Positions 42,900 through 51,650 of a stretch of DNA of 64,000 bases are shown piece after piece; the first letter of the stretch is position 1, and each line of letters begins with the position of its first letter. Source of the stretch: Lichenicola sp964247725. GTDB taxonomy: Bacteria; Pseudomonadota; Alphaproteobacteria; Acetobacterales; Acetobacteraceae. The position numbers and the translations under genes were made by a program. The stretch lies in assembly GCA_964247725.1 (NCBI GenBank), contig CAXTVM010000005.1, positions 1-64,000 on the forward strand. The letters run 5' to 3'. The notes under the pieces are model-generated. The model was given only the letters and a program-made list of their open reading frames with translations, was not told the DNA's origin and did not search any database.

Positions 42900-43722
42900 A
42901 CGGGATCATCACCGTGTAGATCAGCCCGGCCGCGGCCAGCGCCGCCCACGGATCGGCCACCAGCACCGCGACGTAGAGGCCGGTGCCGAGCAGCAGCGGC
43001 AGCACCAGCTCGGCCGGCACCTTGAAGTTCTTGAAGCTCCAGAGCGGCAGCGTCGACACCGTCAGGAAGGCGACCACGATCAGGATCCCGGCGACCAGCA
43101 GCGGCTGCCGCGCCAGCGCCTCCAGCCAAGGCAGGCCGAGCTTCTCGCCCTCCAGCCCGACGAACACCGGGAACAGGCACAGCCCGGCGCCGGCGGGGGC
43201 CGGGACGCCGGCGAAGAAGTTCTGCGCGTGCGCCGGAGAGGCGGGCGACCGCGGTACGTCGCCGAGCACCGCCGCGTTGAAGCGGGCGAGGCGCAGCGCC
43301 ATGCAGACCGTGAACATGATGCAGGGCAGGAAGCCGTAGCGCCCGACGTCGCGCAGCGCCCACTGGTAGAGGATGAAGGCGGGCGCCACGCCGAAGCACA
43401 GGAAGTCCGACAGGCTGTCGAACTCGGCGCCGAAGCGGCTGGTGGCGCGCAGCAGCCGGGCGATGCGGCCGTCCAGCCCGTCGATGAAGCCGGCGATCAC
43501 CAGCGCCACCGCGGCCTGGCCGAACCACCCGCTCAGCGCGGCCCGCATGCCGATCAGCCCGGCGCAGAGCCCGATCAGCGTCAGCATGTTGGGGATCAGC
43601 CGGTTGAAGGACTGGCCGCGGAAGCGGGGCCGGGCGCGCCGGCCCCGGCGGCGCAGGCGGCGGCGCGGGGGTGCCGGCCGGGAGCCCCCCGATTCGCAGG
43701 TCCCCGGCTCAGAGCCTGGCAA
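42805..43722 (-). CDS. pssA: CDP-diacylglycerol-serine O-phosphatidyltransferase
   Basis: A 305-residue membrane enzyme making phosphatidylserine. The CDP-alcohol phosphotransferase motif is complete: DGLDGRIARLL, then FGAEFDSLSD near residues 82-106. About eight hydrophobic helices follow. The N-terminal 40 residues are Arg/Pro-rich and may be partly non-native; RFRGQSFNRLIPNML is the usual start of homology. It overlaps psd by 14 bases. Its 3' end overlaps the HyfI-like gene on the opposite strand. Confidence 0.93.
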   Translation of the reverse strand: MPGSEPGTCESGGSRPAPPRRRLRRRGRRARPRFRGQSFNRLIPNMLTLIGLCAGLIGMRAALSGWFGQAAVALVIAGFIDGLDGRIARLLRATSRFGAEFDSLSDFLCFGVAPAFILYQWALRDVGRYGFLPCIMFTVCMALRLARFNAAVLGDVPRSPASPAHAQNFFAGVPAPAGAGLCLFPVFVGLEGEKLGLPWLEALARQPLLVAGILIVVAFLTVSTLPLWSFKNFKVPAELVLPLLLGTGLYVAVLVADPWAALAAAGLIYTVMIPFSLRSYRRLRADAEALQEEVPEEAPALSKPA

Positions 43723-44389
43723 GGACGGTCTCGCCGCCGATCGTGCTCTGGCCGACCCGCACCAGGGGCTCGACGCCCGGCGGCAGATAGAGGTCGGTGC
43801 GGCTGCCGAAGCGGATGATGCCGTAGCGCTCGCCGGTGCCGAACACCGCGCCCTCGGTCGCGTGGCACAGGATGCGCCGCGCGATCAGCCCCGCCACCTG
43901 CACCACGGCCAGCGTGCGGCCGTCGGCCAGCCGCAGCGCCAGCGCGTTGCGCTCGTTCTGGTCGCTCGCCTTGTCGAGGCTGGCGTTCAGGAACCGGCCC
44001 TTGTGGTAGGCGATCCGGATCACCTCGCCCGCGACCGGCATACGGTTGACGTGGACGTTCAGCACCGACAGGAAGATCGCCACCCGCCAGCGCGGCTCGG
44101 CGCCCAGCCCCAGCTCCGCCGGCGGCGACAGCCGCGCCACCGAGACGATGCGGCCGTCGGCCGGGGCGACCACGGCGCTGGCCAGCAGCGGCGGCACCCG
44201 CTCGGGATCGCGGAAGAAGTAGAGGCAGAACAGGAAGAACACGACCGCCAGAACGGCCACCGCGCGGGCCGCCGGCGACGGCACCAGCAACCCGGCCACG
44301 GCGACGACCGCGGCTCCGATCAGGAACGGCCGGCCGGCCGGGTGCGGCGGCGCCAGCACCAGACGCAGGGATTGGGTGAATGCGGACAT
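43709..44389 (-). CDS. psd: Phosphatidylserine decarboxylase (short, self-processing)
   Basis: A 226-residue PSD-A-type enzyme converting phosphatidylserine to phosphatidylethanolamine. It has an N-terminal hydrophobic helix pair (FLIGAAVVAVAGLLV, VAVLAVVFFLFCLYFF), RDPERVPP, VAPADGRIVSV, the FLSVLNVHVNRMP strand, and the autocleavage region IIRFGSRTDLYLP, with GS as the processing site that generates the pyruvoyl group. It is followed by pssA in one operon. Confidence 0.93.
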   Translation of the reverse strand: MSAFTQSLRLVLAPPHPAGRPFLIGAAVVAVAGLLVPSPAARAVAVLAVVFFLFCLYFFRDPERVPPLLASAVVAPADGRIVSVARLSPPAELGLGAEPRWRVAIFLSVLNVHVNRMPVAGEVIRIAYHKGRFLNASLDKASDQNERNALALRLADGRTLAVVQVAGLIARRILCHATEGAVFGTGERYGIIRFGSRTDLYLPPGVEPLVRVGQSTIGGETVLARL

Positions 44390-44430
44390 CGGGCGCGGTT
44401 CATGGAGGCTTCGCCTGGGGTGGTCAAGGC

Positions 44431-44564
44431 GAAGGCCAGGGCTCTGCCCTGGACCCGCCAAGGGCCGGCGGCCCTCGGAACCCGATTCGTCAAGGAGATA
44501 GCCCCCTGGATGAAGGTGCATCCTCAACGAGCCGGGCCTGGGGCGGAGTCCATGGCCTCCCTTC
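44431..44564. repeat. NPE nested-palindrome element, copy 5 (partly decayed)
   Basis: The left outer arm is intact (GAAGGCCAGGGCTCTGCCCT). The inner arm is a variant (CCAAGGGCCGGCGGCCCTCGG). The core keeps CCCGATTCGTCAAGG and CCTCAACGAGCCGGGCCTGG. The right outer arm is shortened to GGAGTCCATGGCCTCCCTTC. It sits between psd and the methyltransferase gene (both minus strand), touching the last codons of the latter. Confidence 0.85.
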
Positions 44565-45273
44565 AGGCCGCCACCCCCCGCAGCGGCATCAGCACCCGCC
44601 GTGCCGGCACCCGGACCGCCGCCGCCGGCACCACGGCGTGGACGTCCTTCACCGCCTCGACCAGCAGCACGCCGGCCAGCTTCGGCGTCACGAAGCGGCC
44701 GGCCGCCTCCAGCGCCGGGCCGAACCGCAGAAGCGGCCGCAGGTCCGCCGGCGGGCAGTACAGCGCGCCCTGTACCCGTTCCACCTTGAACAGGCTGCGC
44801 GCCAGCATCCGCTCGATCCGCCAGCTCGAGCAGGGCGCGCCGTCGGCGAACGGCGTGCTCTCGCTGTGCGCCCACAGGCCGTTGCGGTTGGGCACCACGA
44901 TCAGCAACCGGCCGTCGTCGCGCAGCGCCCGCCAGGCGGCGCGCAGCATCGACGGCGCGTCGGCGGCGTTCTCGAGCGCGTGCGCCATCAGCACCCGGCC
45001 GAGGCTGGAGGCCGGGAACGGCAGCTGGTCGTCCTGGACCAGGCAGCCGGCGCCGGCCGCGATCGCGTCGGCGCCGCCGGTCATGCCGTCGATGCAGGCC
45101 AGCGCCTGGTGACGCCACAGGCCCAGGAACGGCACGGTGTAGCCGAGCCCCAGCACCGTCTGGCTGCGAAGGTCCGGCCACAGCGCCGACAGGTGGCGGC
45201 GCAGCAGGCGCGCCGCCATGCGGCCGCGCCGGGTGGCGTAGAAGTCGGCGACGGCCTGGACGTCCTCGAGCAT
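44563..45273 (-). CDS. Class I SAM-dependent methyltransferase
   Basis: A 236-residue methyltransferase. A degenerate SAM loop lies in TVLGLGYTVPFLGLW near residue 42 and the acidic strand continues to LPFPASSLGRVLMAHALENA. WRALRDDGRLLIVVPNRNGLWA is the post-motif segment typical of the alphaproteobacterial proteins encoded beside gloB. The start at 45273 (MLEDVQAVADFYATRRGR) is preferred. Substrate unknown. It is divergent from gloB. Confidence 0.87.
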   Translation of the reverse strand: MLEDVQAVADFYATRRGRMAARLLRRHLSALWPDLRSQTVLGLGYTVPFLGLWRHQALACIDGMTGGADAIAAGAGCLVQDDQLPFPASSLGRVLMAHALENAADAPSMLRAAWRALRDDGRLLIVVPNRNGLWAHSESTPFADGAPCSSWRIERMLARSLFKVERVQGALYCPPADLRPLLRFGPALEAAGRFVTPKLAGVLLVEAVKDVHAVVPAAAVRVPARRVLMPLRGVAA

Positions 45274-45343
45274 CGTGCGGATATACCATGCCGGGCAGCA
45301 CCCTGCGCCGTCCCGCGCCGCCCGAGCCCCAGGAGTGCCCGCC

Positions 45344-46078
45344 ATGCCGTCCGGCCTCGACGTCGCCCCGATCCCGATCCTGTCCGACAACTACGCCTGG
45401 CGCCTGCGCGACGAGGCCACCGGCGCGGTCGCCGTGGTCGATCCCGCCGATGCGGACGCGGTGACGTGCTGGCTGGAGCGGGACGGCGGGCGGCTCGACC
45501 TCGTGCTTCTGACCCACCACCACGACGACCACGTCGCCGGCGCCGAGGCTGTGGCCCGCCGCTACGGGGCCCGGATCGTGGGTGCTGCCCAGGACGCGCA
45601 CCGGCTGCCGCCGCTGGACCTCGCGGTGTCACCCGGTGACACCATCCGGCTGGGCGACGCCGAAGCGCTGGTGATCGACACGCCCGGCCACACGCGCGGG
45701 CACGTCTCCTTCTTCTTCGCCGATGGGCCGATCCTGTTCTGCGGCGATACCCTGTTCAGCCTCGGCTGCGGCCGGCTGCTGGAAGGCACCGCGGCCGAGA
45801 TGCTGTCCAGCCTGCAGCGCCTGGCGGAGCTGCCGGACGACACGCTGGTGTGCTGCGGCCACGAGTACACCCAGTCCAACGCCCGCTTCGCGCTCGCCGT
45901 GGAGCCCGACAACGCGGCGCTGCGGGCGCGGGCGGACGAGGTCGCGTCGCAGCGGGCGGCGGGAACTCCGACGCTGCCGGTTCGTCTCGGTCAGGAGCGG
46001 GTGACGAATCCCTTTCTGCACGCCCACGACGTGCCTGGTCTCGCCGCCCTGCGATCGAGGAAAGATTCCTTCCGATGA
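45344..46078 (+). CDS. gloB: Hydroxyacylglutathione hydrolase (glyoxalase II)
   Basis: A 244-residue metallo-beta-lactamase-fold thioesterase that hydrolyses S-D-lactoylglutathione. THHHDDHVAGAEAV binds the two metals, and DTPGHTRGHVSFFF, FCGDTLFSLGCGRLLEG and CCGHEYTQSNARFAL complete the site. The C-terminal TNPFLHAHD is the glutathione-binding region. It overlaps the GST-like gene by ATGA. Confidence 0.94.
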   Translation: MPSGLDVAPIPILSDNYAWRLRDEATGAVAVVDPADADAVTCWLERDGGRLDLVLLTHHHDDHVAGAEAVARRYGARIVGAAQDAHRLPPLDLAVSPGDTIRLGDAEALVIDTPGHTRGHVSFFFADGPILFCGDTLFSLGCGRLLEGTAAEMLSSLQRLAELPDDTLVCCGHEYTQSNARFALAVEPDNAALRARADEVASQRAAGTPTLPVRLGQERVTNPFLHAHDVPGLAALRSRKDSFR

Positions 46079-46668
46079 AGCTGCTCTACTCGAAGGCGAG
46101 CCCGTTCGCCCGCAAGGTGCGCGCGTGCGCCATAGCGCTCGGGATCGAGCGCCAGATCGAGCTGGTCCTGGTCGACGCCGAGGCGGCGCCGGCGCTGCTG
46201 GTGGACGCCAACCCGCTCGGCCGGATCCCGACCCTGATCACCGCGGACGGGTTCCCGATGTTCGACAGCCCGGTGATCTGCGAGTACCTGAACGGCTCGT
46301 CAGACATGCTGCCGATGATCCCGCAATCGGGCGCGCAGCGCTGGCGCTGCCTGCGGCTGGAAGCGCTCGGCGACGGGCTGATGGACGCCGCAATCGACCG
46401 CCGCCAGATGATCATGGCAGGCCTCGGCGCCGATCACGCGCTGCCGGTGCGGGAGCACCACGCGATCGTGCGCACGCTCGACCTGCTCGAGCGCGAGCGG
46501 CTCAGTCTGCACCTCGATCTCGGCGCGATCTCGATCGCCTGCGCGCTCGGCTATCTCGACCTGCGGTTCCCGGACGAGGACTGGCGCGGCGCGCGGCCGG
46601 GGCTTACGGCCTGGTTCGTGGCGATGTCGGGGCTCGATTGCCTCGAGCGGACGGCGCCTGAAGCATAG
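46075..46668 (+). CDS. Glutathione S-transferase family protein
   Basis: A 197-residue thioredoxin-fold N-domain plus helical C-domain. The N-domain reads KLLYSKASPFARKVRACAIA with a Ser in the catalytic position, and NPLGRIPTLITADG then FDSPVICEYL form the glutathione site. The C-domain ends with AMSGLDCLERTAP. It is co-transcribed with gloB, which fits glutathione-based detoxification. Confidence 0.88.
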   Translation: MKLLYSKASPFARKVRACAIALGIERQIELVLVDAEAAPALLVDANPLGRIPTLITADGFPMFDSPVICEYLNGSSDMLPMIPQSGAQRWRCLRLEALGDGLMDAAIDRRQMIMAGLGADHALPVREHHAIVRTLDLLERERLSLHLDLGAISIACALGYLDLRFPDEDWRGARPGLTAWFVAMSGLDCLERTAPEA

Positions 46669-46752
46669 GGAGGCCATGGGCGTCGTCCCGGGTACGCCCA
46701 CGCATGACGCCCCTGGGCCCCACCGAGGGCCCGTCCTTGGAAACGGCCTTCA
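46669..46752. repeat. Probable decayed NPE element
   Basis: GGGAGGCCATGGGCG at the left resembles the shortened outer arm of the copy at 44431, CCCCTGGGCCCCACCGAGGGC recalls an inner arm, and GGCCTTCAAG closes the right side. Overall similarity is low. It lies between the convergent GST and alcohol dehydrogenase genes. Confidence 0.4.
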
Positions 46753-47799
46753 AGCGGCCGATTTCATGTCGATCACAAAACGATACTTGACGTCGTTGCC
46801 GATGACGCGCTCGTAGGCCTGGTTGATCTGGTCCGGCCGGATCAGCTCGATGTCGCAGACGATGTCGTGCTCGGCGCAGAAATCGAGCATCTCCTGCGTC
46901 TCGGCGATGCCGCCGATCAGCGAGCCGGCGAAGTTGCGCCGGGCCAGGATCAGCGAGAACACGTTGAGCGACAGCGGCTCCGGCGGCGCTCCCACCTGCA
47001 CCAGCGTGCCGTCGCGCCGGAGCAGCTTCAGATAGGCCTCGATGTCGTGCTGGGCGGCGACGCAGTCGAGGATGAAGCTGTACTGCCCGGCCTGGGACGC
47101 CATCGCGTCGGGATCCTTCGACAGCACCACGTGGTGCGCGCCGAGCCGGCGCGCGTCGTCGGCCTTGCCCGGGCTGGTGGTGAACAGCGTCACCTCGGCG
47201 CCCATGGCGTGGGCCAGCTTCAGCCCCATGTGGCCGAGACCGCCGAGGCCTACCACGCCCACCTTCTGGCCGGGGCCCACCTTCCAGTGCCGCAACGGCG
47301 AGTAGGTGGTGATGCCGGCGCACAGCAGCGGCGCCACCGCGGCCAGCTCGAGCTTCTCCGGCACGCGCAGCACGAACGCCTGGTCGACCACGATCGCCTG
47401 CGCGTAGCCGCCGAAGGTCTGCGTGCCGGGGGTCTTCTTGTCGGCGCCGTTATAGGTCCCGGTGAAGCCGTTCTCGCAGTACTGCTCGAGGCCGGCAGCA
47501 CAGCTCGAACAGGCCCGGCAGCTGTCGACCATGCAGCCGACGCCGGCGAGGTCGCCCACCTTGAATCGCGACACCGCGTCGCCGACCGCGGTGACCCGGC
47601 CGACGATCTCGTGCCCCGGCACCACCGGATAGGTCGCCGGCCCCCACTCGCTGCGCGCGGTGTGGATGTCGGAATGGCAGATGCCGCAATAGAGGATGTC
47701 GATCCGGACGTCCTCCGGCCCGGGATCGCGCCGCTCGAACGAGAACGGCGCCAACGGCGCGTCGGCGCTCTGCGCGGCATAGCCGGTACATGCGAACAT
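46750..47799 (-). CDS. Zinc-dependent alcohol dehydrogenase (YahK/CAD type)
   Basis: A 349-residue medium-chain dehydrogenase. Catalytic zinc ligands lie in YCGICHSDIHTARSEW (Cys, His) and PVVPGHEIVG. The structural zinc is bound by the Cys-rich VDSCRACSSCAAGLEQYC. The nucleotide fold has GVVGLGGLGHMGLKLAHAMG. NADP-dependent aldehyde reduction is typical for this subgroup. The ATG at 47799 is preceded by GAGGAGCCTTC. Confidence 0.93.
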   Translation of the reverse strand: MFACTGYAAQSADAPLAPFSFERRDPGPEDVRIDILYCGICHSDIHTARSEWGPATYPVVPGHEIVGRVTAVGDAVSRFKVGDLAGVGCMVDSCRACSSCAAGLEQYCENGFTGTYNGADKKTPGTQTFGGYAQAIVVDQAFVLRVPEKLELAAVAPLLCAGITTYSPLRHWKVGPGQKVGVVGLGGLGHMGLKLAHAMGAEVTLFTTSPGKADDARRLGAHHVVLSKDPDAMASQAGQYSFILDCVAAQHDIEAYLKLLRRDGTLVQVGAPPEPLSLNVFSLILARRNFAGSLIGGIAETQEMLDFCAEHDIVCDIELIRPDQINQAYERVIGNDVKYRFVIDMKSAA

Positions 47800-47970
47800 G
47801 AAGGCTCCTCGAAATCTGATGGATGGCGGAGACAGGTCCGCGATCGGCCGCCCCAAGATGTGGCCTCAGCGGCGGCGGGACAAGGACGCTCGCTCGATGG
47901 CAGGCGGGGGGAGGCCGCGTTTGCGCACCCGCCTTCCGCTCATGCTACCCTACTGACTGGTCCATGCCGG

Positions 47971-48450
47971 ATGGAGGATGCCTTGCCGGAACCCGACCGC
48001 CCGGCAACACCGGTCGTCATCAAGAAGTACGCCAATCGGCGTCTCTACGATACCGAAAGCTCGATCTACATCACCCTCGACAGCCTGGCCGCCATGGTGC
48101 GGCAGGGTCGGGATTTCGTCGTGTTCGACGCCAAGACCGGCGACGACATCACCCGCAGCGTGCTTACCCAGATCATCGTCGAGGAGGAGACCAAGGGCCG
48201 CAACATGCTGCCAACCGTGTTCCTGCGCCAGCTCATCGGCTTCTACGGCGACAGCATGCAGGGGCTGGTGCCGCGCTACCTGGAGCAGATGATGGCGCAG
48301 TTCGCGCAGCAGCAGAAGACGCTGGCGGCGACGCTCCTCGGCACCCCGGGCATCCATCCGGCGGAGGCCGGCGAGGGGGACCATCTGGAGGAGATCCGCG
48401 CCCTGCGCGCCGAGGTCGACCGGCTCAACCGGGAGCTCGCCAGCCGCTAG
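47971..48450 (+). CDS. phaR: Polyhydroxyalkanoate synthesis repressor PhaR
   Basis: A 159-residue regulator. The N-terminal PHB/PHA accumulation DNA-binding domain reads VVIKKYANRRLYDTESS, with YITLDSLAAMVRQGRDFVVFDA and TRSVLTQIIVEEETKGRNMLP, the latter typical of the accumulation-regulator domain. The C-terminus is a coiled-coil (EIRALRAEVDRLNREL). PhaR senses PHB granules and represses phasin genes. PHA synthase genes are not in this window. The TAG stop lies in the following repeat end. Confidence 0.95.
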   Translation: MEDALPEPDRPATPVVIKKYANRRLYDTESSIYITLDSLAAMVRQGRDFVVFDAKTGDDITRSVLTQIIVEEETKGRNMLPTVFLRQLIGFYGDSMQGLVPRYLEQMMAQFAQQQKTLAATLLGTPGIHPAEAGEGDHLEEIRALRAEVDRLNRELASR

Positions 48451-48555
48451 AGCATCATCCGACCGAACGGACCCGTTCGATCGGATAAGGATGCCCGCAG
48501 AAACAACAAGCTGGAGCATGATCCGTAAGCCTGTGCGGTCGGATCATGCTCCAGC
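48448..48555. repeat. TAGAGCATSATCC repeat, copy 2
   Basis: Begins CTAGAGCATCATCCGACC and ends GGTCGGATCATGCTCCAG, with an internal GCTGGAGCATGATCC. It aligns over its whole length with the reverse complement of the copy at 8554 (about 80% by eye), so the two are in opposite orientation. Its left CTAG provides the phaR stop. Confidence 0.9.
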
Positions 48556-48836
48556 GCCCGGCGGTCCCGGGCCGGGCGAGCCCCGGACGCGGAGAAGGCG
48601 CCGGAACGAGGGCCTGATGTCGGTTGCCGAGGCCGACCTGTGGCGGACCGGTATCGGTGTCGGTCAGCCCCGTGCCGAACGGCATCGCGCCGGATACGAC
48701 CCCCGTCGCGGTGCCGCCGAGCGTCGCGGCGATGGCCGCGGCTCGGACGGCGCTCCCCTGCGGGACGGGATCGCGGCAGCCGACGGCAGCAGCACCCGCT
48801 TCATCGCGACGGAGCCGCCAACTTGCGTCGCCGCCC
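48556..48836. other. Unassigned stretch between repeat and DUF2125 gene
   Basis: About 280 bp with no convincing gene. Frames are open in several directions because of the high GC content, but none has a ribosome binding site, signal peptide or recognisable motif. Possibly decayed coding sequence or the 3' region of the DUF2125 transcript. Confidence 0.5.
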
Positions 48837-49958
48837 CTACCGGGACGGCAGCGGCGGCAGGCGCAGCAGCGGGATCTGCCCGAGCGCCAGCGTGCCGTCG
48901 TCGAGTGCCAGCGGCAGCCGCAGGTGCGGGCCCGGCTCCGCCTCCGCGACCAGGCCGAGCACCGCCGCCATGGCGAGCTCGGTCCCGGCATCGATCAGGC
49001 CGGCCTCGCGCATCCGCCGCAGCGCCTGCGCGACATCGACGGCATCGAGCGTGAGGCGGCCGTCGAGGCCGCCGTCGGGGCGCGGCGACACGGTTCCGGC
49101 CAGCGCCACCCGGCTGCCGCCCCAGCCGATGCTGGCCTCCCGGACGATGATCGGGCCGGCCATGCCACCCCGACCCGCGAGCCCCGCCTCGAGCCGGACC
49201 CGCTGCACGATCCGGGCGTCGTCGGCCCCGGCGCCGAACCGGGCCGGGAAGGCGACGTCGCGGAGGAACAGCGACAGCGAGCCCCGATCGCTGGGGCCGG
49301 CGGTCGCGGCGGTCGGCCAACGCAGCCGGGCGGTCAGCTCGGCGAGCTGGGCGACGTCGTCCGGGCCGGCGCCGGCCGGCGCCACGTGCAGCGCGTCGGC
49401 ATGCAGGCGCAGGCCGTCGCGCGACCGTCCCCCCGGGTTCGGCAGCCGCAGCGAGATCCTGGCGCCCCAGAACCGGAACGCCTGCGACAGCGGCGAGGCG
49501 GGGGCGATCGTCACCGTCTGCGTGCCGTCCGCCAGCACCGTCGCCTGCCGCGGATGCAGCAGCGACAGGCTCAGCGTGACGGCGTCGCCGGACCAGACGA
49601 TGCCGCCCGGCAGCAGTCCGGCGCCGCCGTGCAGCGTCGGGTGGAGCAGCGTCCGCGTCGCTGCGATCGGCCAGCCGCCGCGCCCGCCTTCGGTCGCCTC
49701 GAGGTGCCATCCGGCGGCGCCGACGGCGCCGACCAGCCCGCCCAGGCGGCGATCGAGCGTGCGCTCCAGGCGAAGCCACAGCAGGGTGTCGAGCCCGGCC
49801 AGCGCCGCGCCCAGCAGCAGCACCGCCGCGACCCAGGGCCGCCGCCGCGATCCGGCCCCCGCCCCGGCCCCTGGGCCGGTTCGGGCCGCGCCGGCCGGCA
49901 TCCGGTGCGCCGTCGCCGGGTGGCGATGTCGATGCGGCAGTTGCATGCCTGGTTTCAT
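48837..49958 (-). CDS. DUF2125-family exported protein
   Basis: A 373-residue protein with an N-terminal membrane anchor or signal (AAVLLLGAALAGLDTLLWL, about 43-62) after a basic Pro-rich cytoplasmic tail. DUF2125 features include WHLEATEGGRGGWPIAATR, then repeated beta-strand segments with SLSLLHPRQATVLADG and GWGGSRVALAGTVSP. The C-terminus has RLTLDAVDVAQALRRM. Function unknown; a periplasmic beta-rich protein is inferred. Confidence 0.85.
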   Translation of the reverse strand: MKPGMQLPHRHRHPATAHRMPAGAARTGPGAGAGAGSRRRPWVAAVLLLGAALAGLDTLLWLRLERTLDRRLGGLVGAVGAAGWHLEATEGGRGGWPIAATRTLLHPTLHGGAGLLPGGIVWSGDAVTLSLSLLHPRQATVLADGTQTVTIAPASPLSQAFRFWGARISLRLPNPGGRSRDGLRLHADALHVAPAGAGPDDVAQLAELTARLRWPTAATAGPSDRGSLSLFLRDVAFPARFGAGADDARIVQRVRLEAGLAGRGGMAGPIIVREASIGWGGSRVALAGTVSPRPDGGLDGRLTLDAVDVAQALRRMREAGLIDAGTELAMAAVLGLVAEAEPGPHLRLPLALDDGTLALGQIPLLRLPPLPSR

Positions 49959-50233
49959 AGATCACATCGCCGCGGCTGGCGAAGCCGTTGAAGAAGCGGA
50001 CGGAATGCGGCTTGGCCGGAGACTCGTCCACAGGCTGGCGGCGGCGCATCCGGACGCGGCGGGACGGTCGCCCGCAGCCGGTCGCCACCGACCCGCCCAG
50101 CCTGGCCGGGACCGCACCCTGCCGATCCCCATAGACCGGGCAACGAGCTTCACGAAGCGGGCACGGCCTCCCACGCCCCGGGGCTCCGTGTCCGCAGCCT
50201 CGTGCCCGGTCCGCCGGGCACGGCCGGCCCGGT

Positions 50234-51013
50234 TCACCAGTCGCCGTCGTCCCCGCTGCCAGCAGCGGTTCCCACAGTGTTATCCACAGGGTGGGGCGGC
50301 TGCCGGCGGCTGGCCGCTTCGTCCCAGCCGGCGGCGATCGCCGCCAGCAGCGCCGCGCGCCGCAGCCCCGGCGGGACCGGGGCGGCGATGTCGACGTGGA
50401 TGGTGCCGGGCCGCTTCACGAACGCTTGCCGGGACCAGCAGCGGCCGGAATCGGTGGCCACGGGAAGCACCGGCAGCCCGCTATGGCCGGCGAGTGCCGC
50501 GATCCCGGGCTGCAGCGCCACACGCTGCCCGGCGGCGACGCGGGTGCCCTCGGGGAAGATCACGATCTGCCGTCCGTCCGCGACCGCCCGGTCGGTCTCG
50601 CTCAGCAGCCGGCGCAGCGCCGCCGCGGCGCCGTCCCGCTCCACCGGGATCATGCCGGCCAGCAGCAGCATCGGTCCCACCAGCGGGATGCGGGTGAGCT
50701 CCCGCTTCATCACGTAGGCCGGCCGCGGCACCAGGTTCATCCAGACCAGGGTGTCGAACGCCGACTGATGCTGCGAGGCGACCAGCACCGGGCCTGACGC
50801 AGGCAGGTGCTCGGTCCCGGTGACGACCACCCGGATGCCGCACAGCACGCGCAGGCCGGCCAGCGTGAGCCCGGCCCAGGCCTTCGCGTAGCCGAGCGCG
50901 TGGCGGCGGGCCGCCAGCCTGACCGCGAACGCGGCCAACCCCATCGCCACCGTCAGCAGCAGGAAGTAGAGGTTGAACAGCGTCGCGCGCAGCAGGATCA
51001 GGGCCAGACCCAT
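50234..51013 (-). CDS. plsC: 1-acyl-sn-glycerol-3-phosphate acyltransferase
   Basis: A 259-residue membrane acyltransferase making phosphatidic acid. The catalytic HxxxxD is in SQHQSAFDTLVW, VERDG lies in block II, and the glycerol-phosphate motif is IFPEGTRVA, with block IV LPVLPVATDSG. Two hydrophobic helices open the protein. It is separated from the YdcF-like gene by four bases and belongs to the ftsE-ftsX-ydcF-plsC operon usual in these bacteria. Confidence 0.94.
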   Translation of the reverse strand: MGLALILLRATLFNLYFLLLTVAMGLAAFAVRLAARRHALGYAKAWAGLTLAGLRVLCGIRVVVTGTEHLPASGPVLVASQHQSAFDTLVWMNLVPRPAYVMKRELTRIPLVGPMLLLAGMIPVERDGAAAALRRLLSETDRAVADGRQIVIFPEGTRVAAGQRVALQPGIAALAGHSGLPVLPVATDSGRCWSRQAFVKRPGTIHVDIAAPVPPGLRRAALLAAIAAGWDEAASRRQPPHPVDNTVGTAAGSGDDGDW

Positions 51014-51017
51014 GCGG

Positions 51018-51650
51018 TCAGGCGACCTCGCCCAGATGCGCGCTGCCGGTCAGCCCGCATTCGACCGCCAGCCACTTGCTGTATTCGGCCGCCAGCAGCC
51101 GCAGCGTCCACAGGTCGGCCCGGCCCATCGCCGGCGGCTGCACCGGATAGCGATACAGCGCCACGTCCGGCAGCGCGGTGCCGATCTCGGCCACGGCGCG
51201 GCGCATGTGGTAGCCGGCGGTGACCACGATCAGCGAGTGCAGCCCGTTGGCCCGGGCCCAGGAGGCGGTCTCGATCGCGTTGCCGACCGTCGAGGTGGCG
51301 GCGTGGCCGAGCGAGATGCGCTCGCCGAGGCCGCGCGGCACGCCGCGGCCGGCCGCCCGCAGCACCTGCGCCAGCTCCAGGTGCTCGGACACGCCCGAGA
51401 TCAGCAGCAGCCGCGCGCGGTCCTGCTCCAGCAAGTCGAGGCCAGCCTCGATCCGTCCGGCGCCGCCGGTCAGCACGACGATGCCGTCGGCGTCGGGCAC
51501 GCTGGGTGCCGGCCGGGTGGCGGCGTAGGTGAACCAGGCGAACCCGCCGCACCAGCCCAACGCCAGGATCGCCAGCAGCGCGGCCAGGGCGCGCAGCAAT
51601 CCGAGCGGCGACGGGCGACGGGGACGGACCAGGGGGATGGGAGCGGTCAC
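51018..51650 (-). CDS. YdcF-family (DUF218) membrane-anchored protein
   Basis: A 210-residue protein with one N-terminal membrane helix (LRALAALLAILALGWCGGFAWF) and a DUF218 domain: DGIVVLTGGAGRIEAGLDLLE, LLLISGVSEHLEL, TVGNAIETASWARANG and LIVVTAGYHMRRAVAEI. The family contains SanA- and ElyC-like envelope proteins. The start GTG at 51650 overlaps ftsX's stop as GTGA. Confidence 0.9.
   Translation of the reverse strand: MTAPIPLVRPRRPSPLGLLRALAALLAILALGWCGGFAWFTYAATRPAPSVPDADGIVVLTGGAGRIEAGLDLLEQDRARLLLISGVSEHLELAQVLRAAGRGVPRGLGERISLGHAATSTVGNAIETASWARANGLHSLIVVTAGYHMRRAVAEIGTALPDVALYRYPVQPPAMGRADLWTLRLLAAEYSKWLAVECGLTGSAHLGEVA

Noticed and set aside
48491..49054. Plus-strand frame after the phaR repeat
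   Set aside because: Begins inside the repeat, has an Arg/Ala/Gly composition and runs antisense into the DUF2125 gene.
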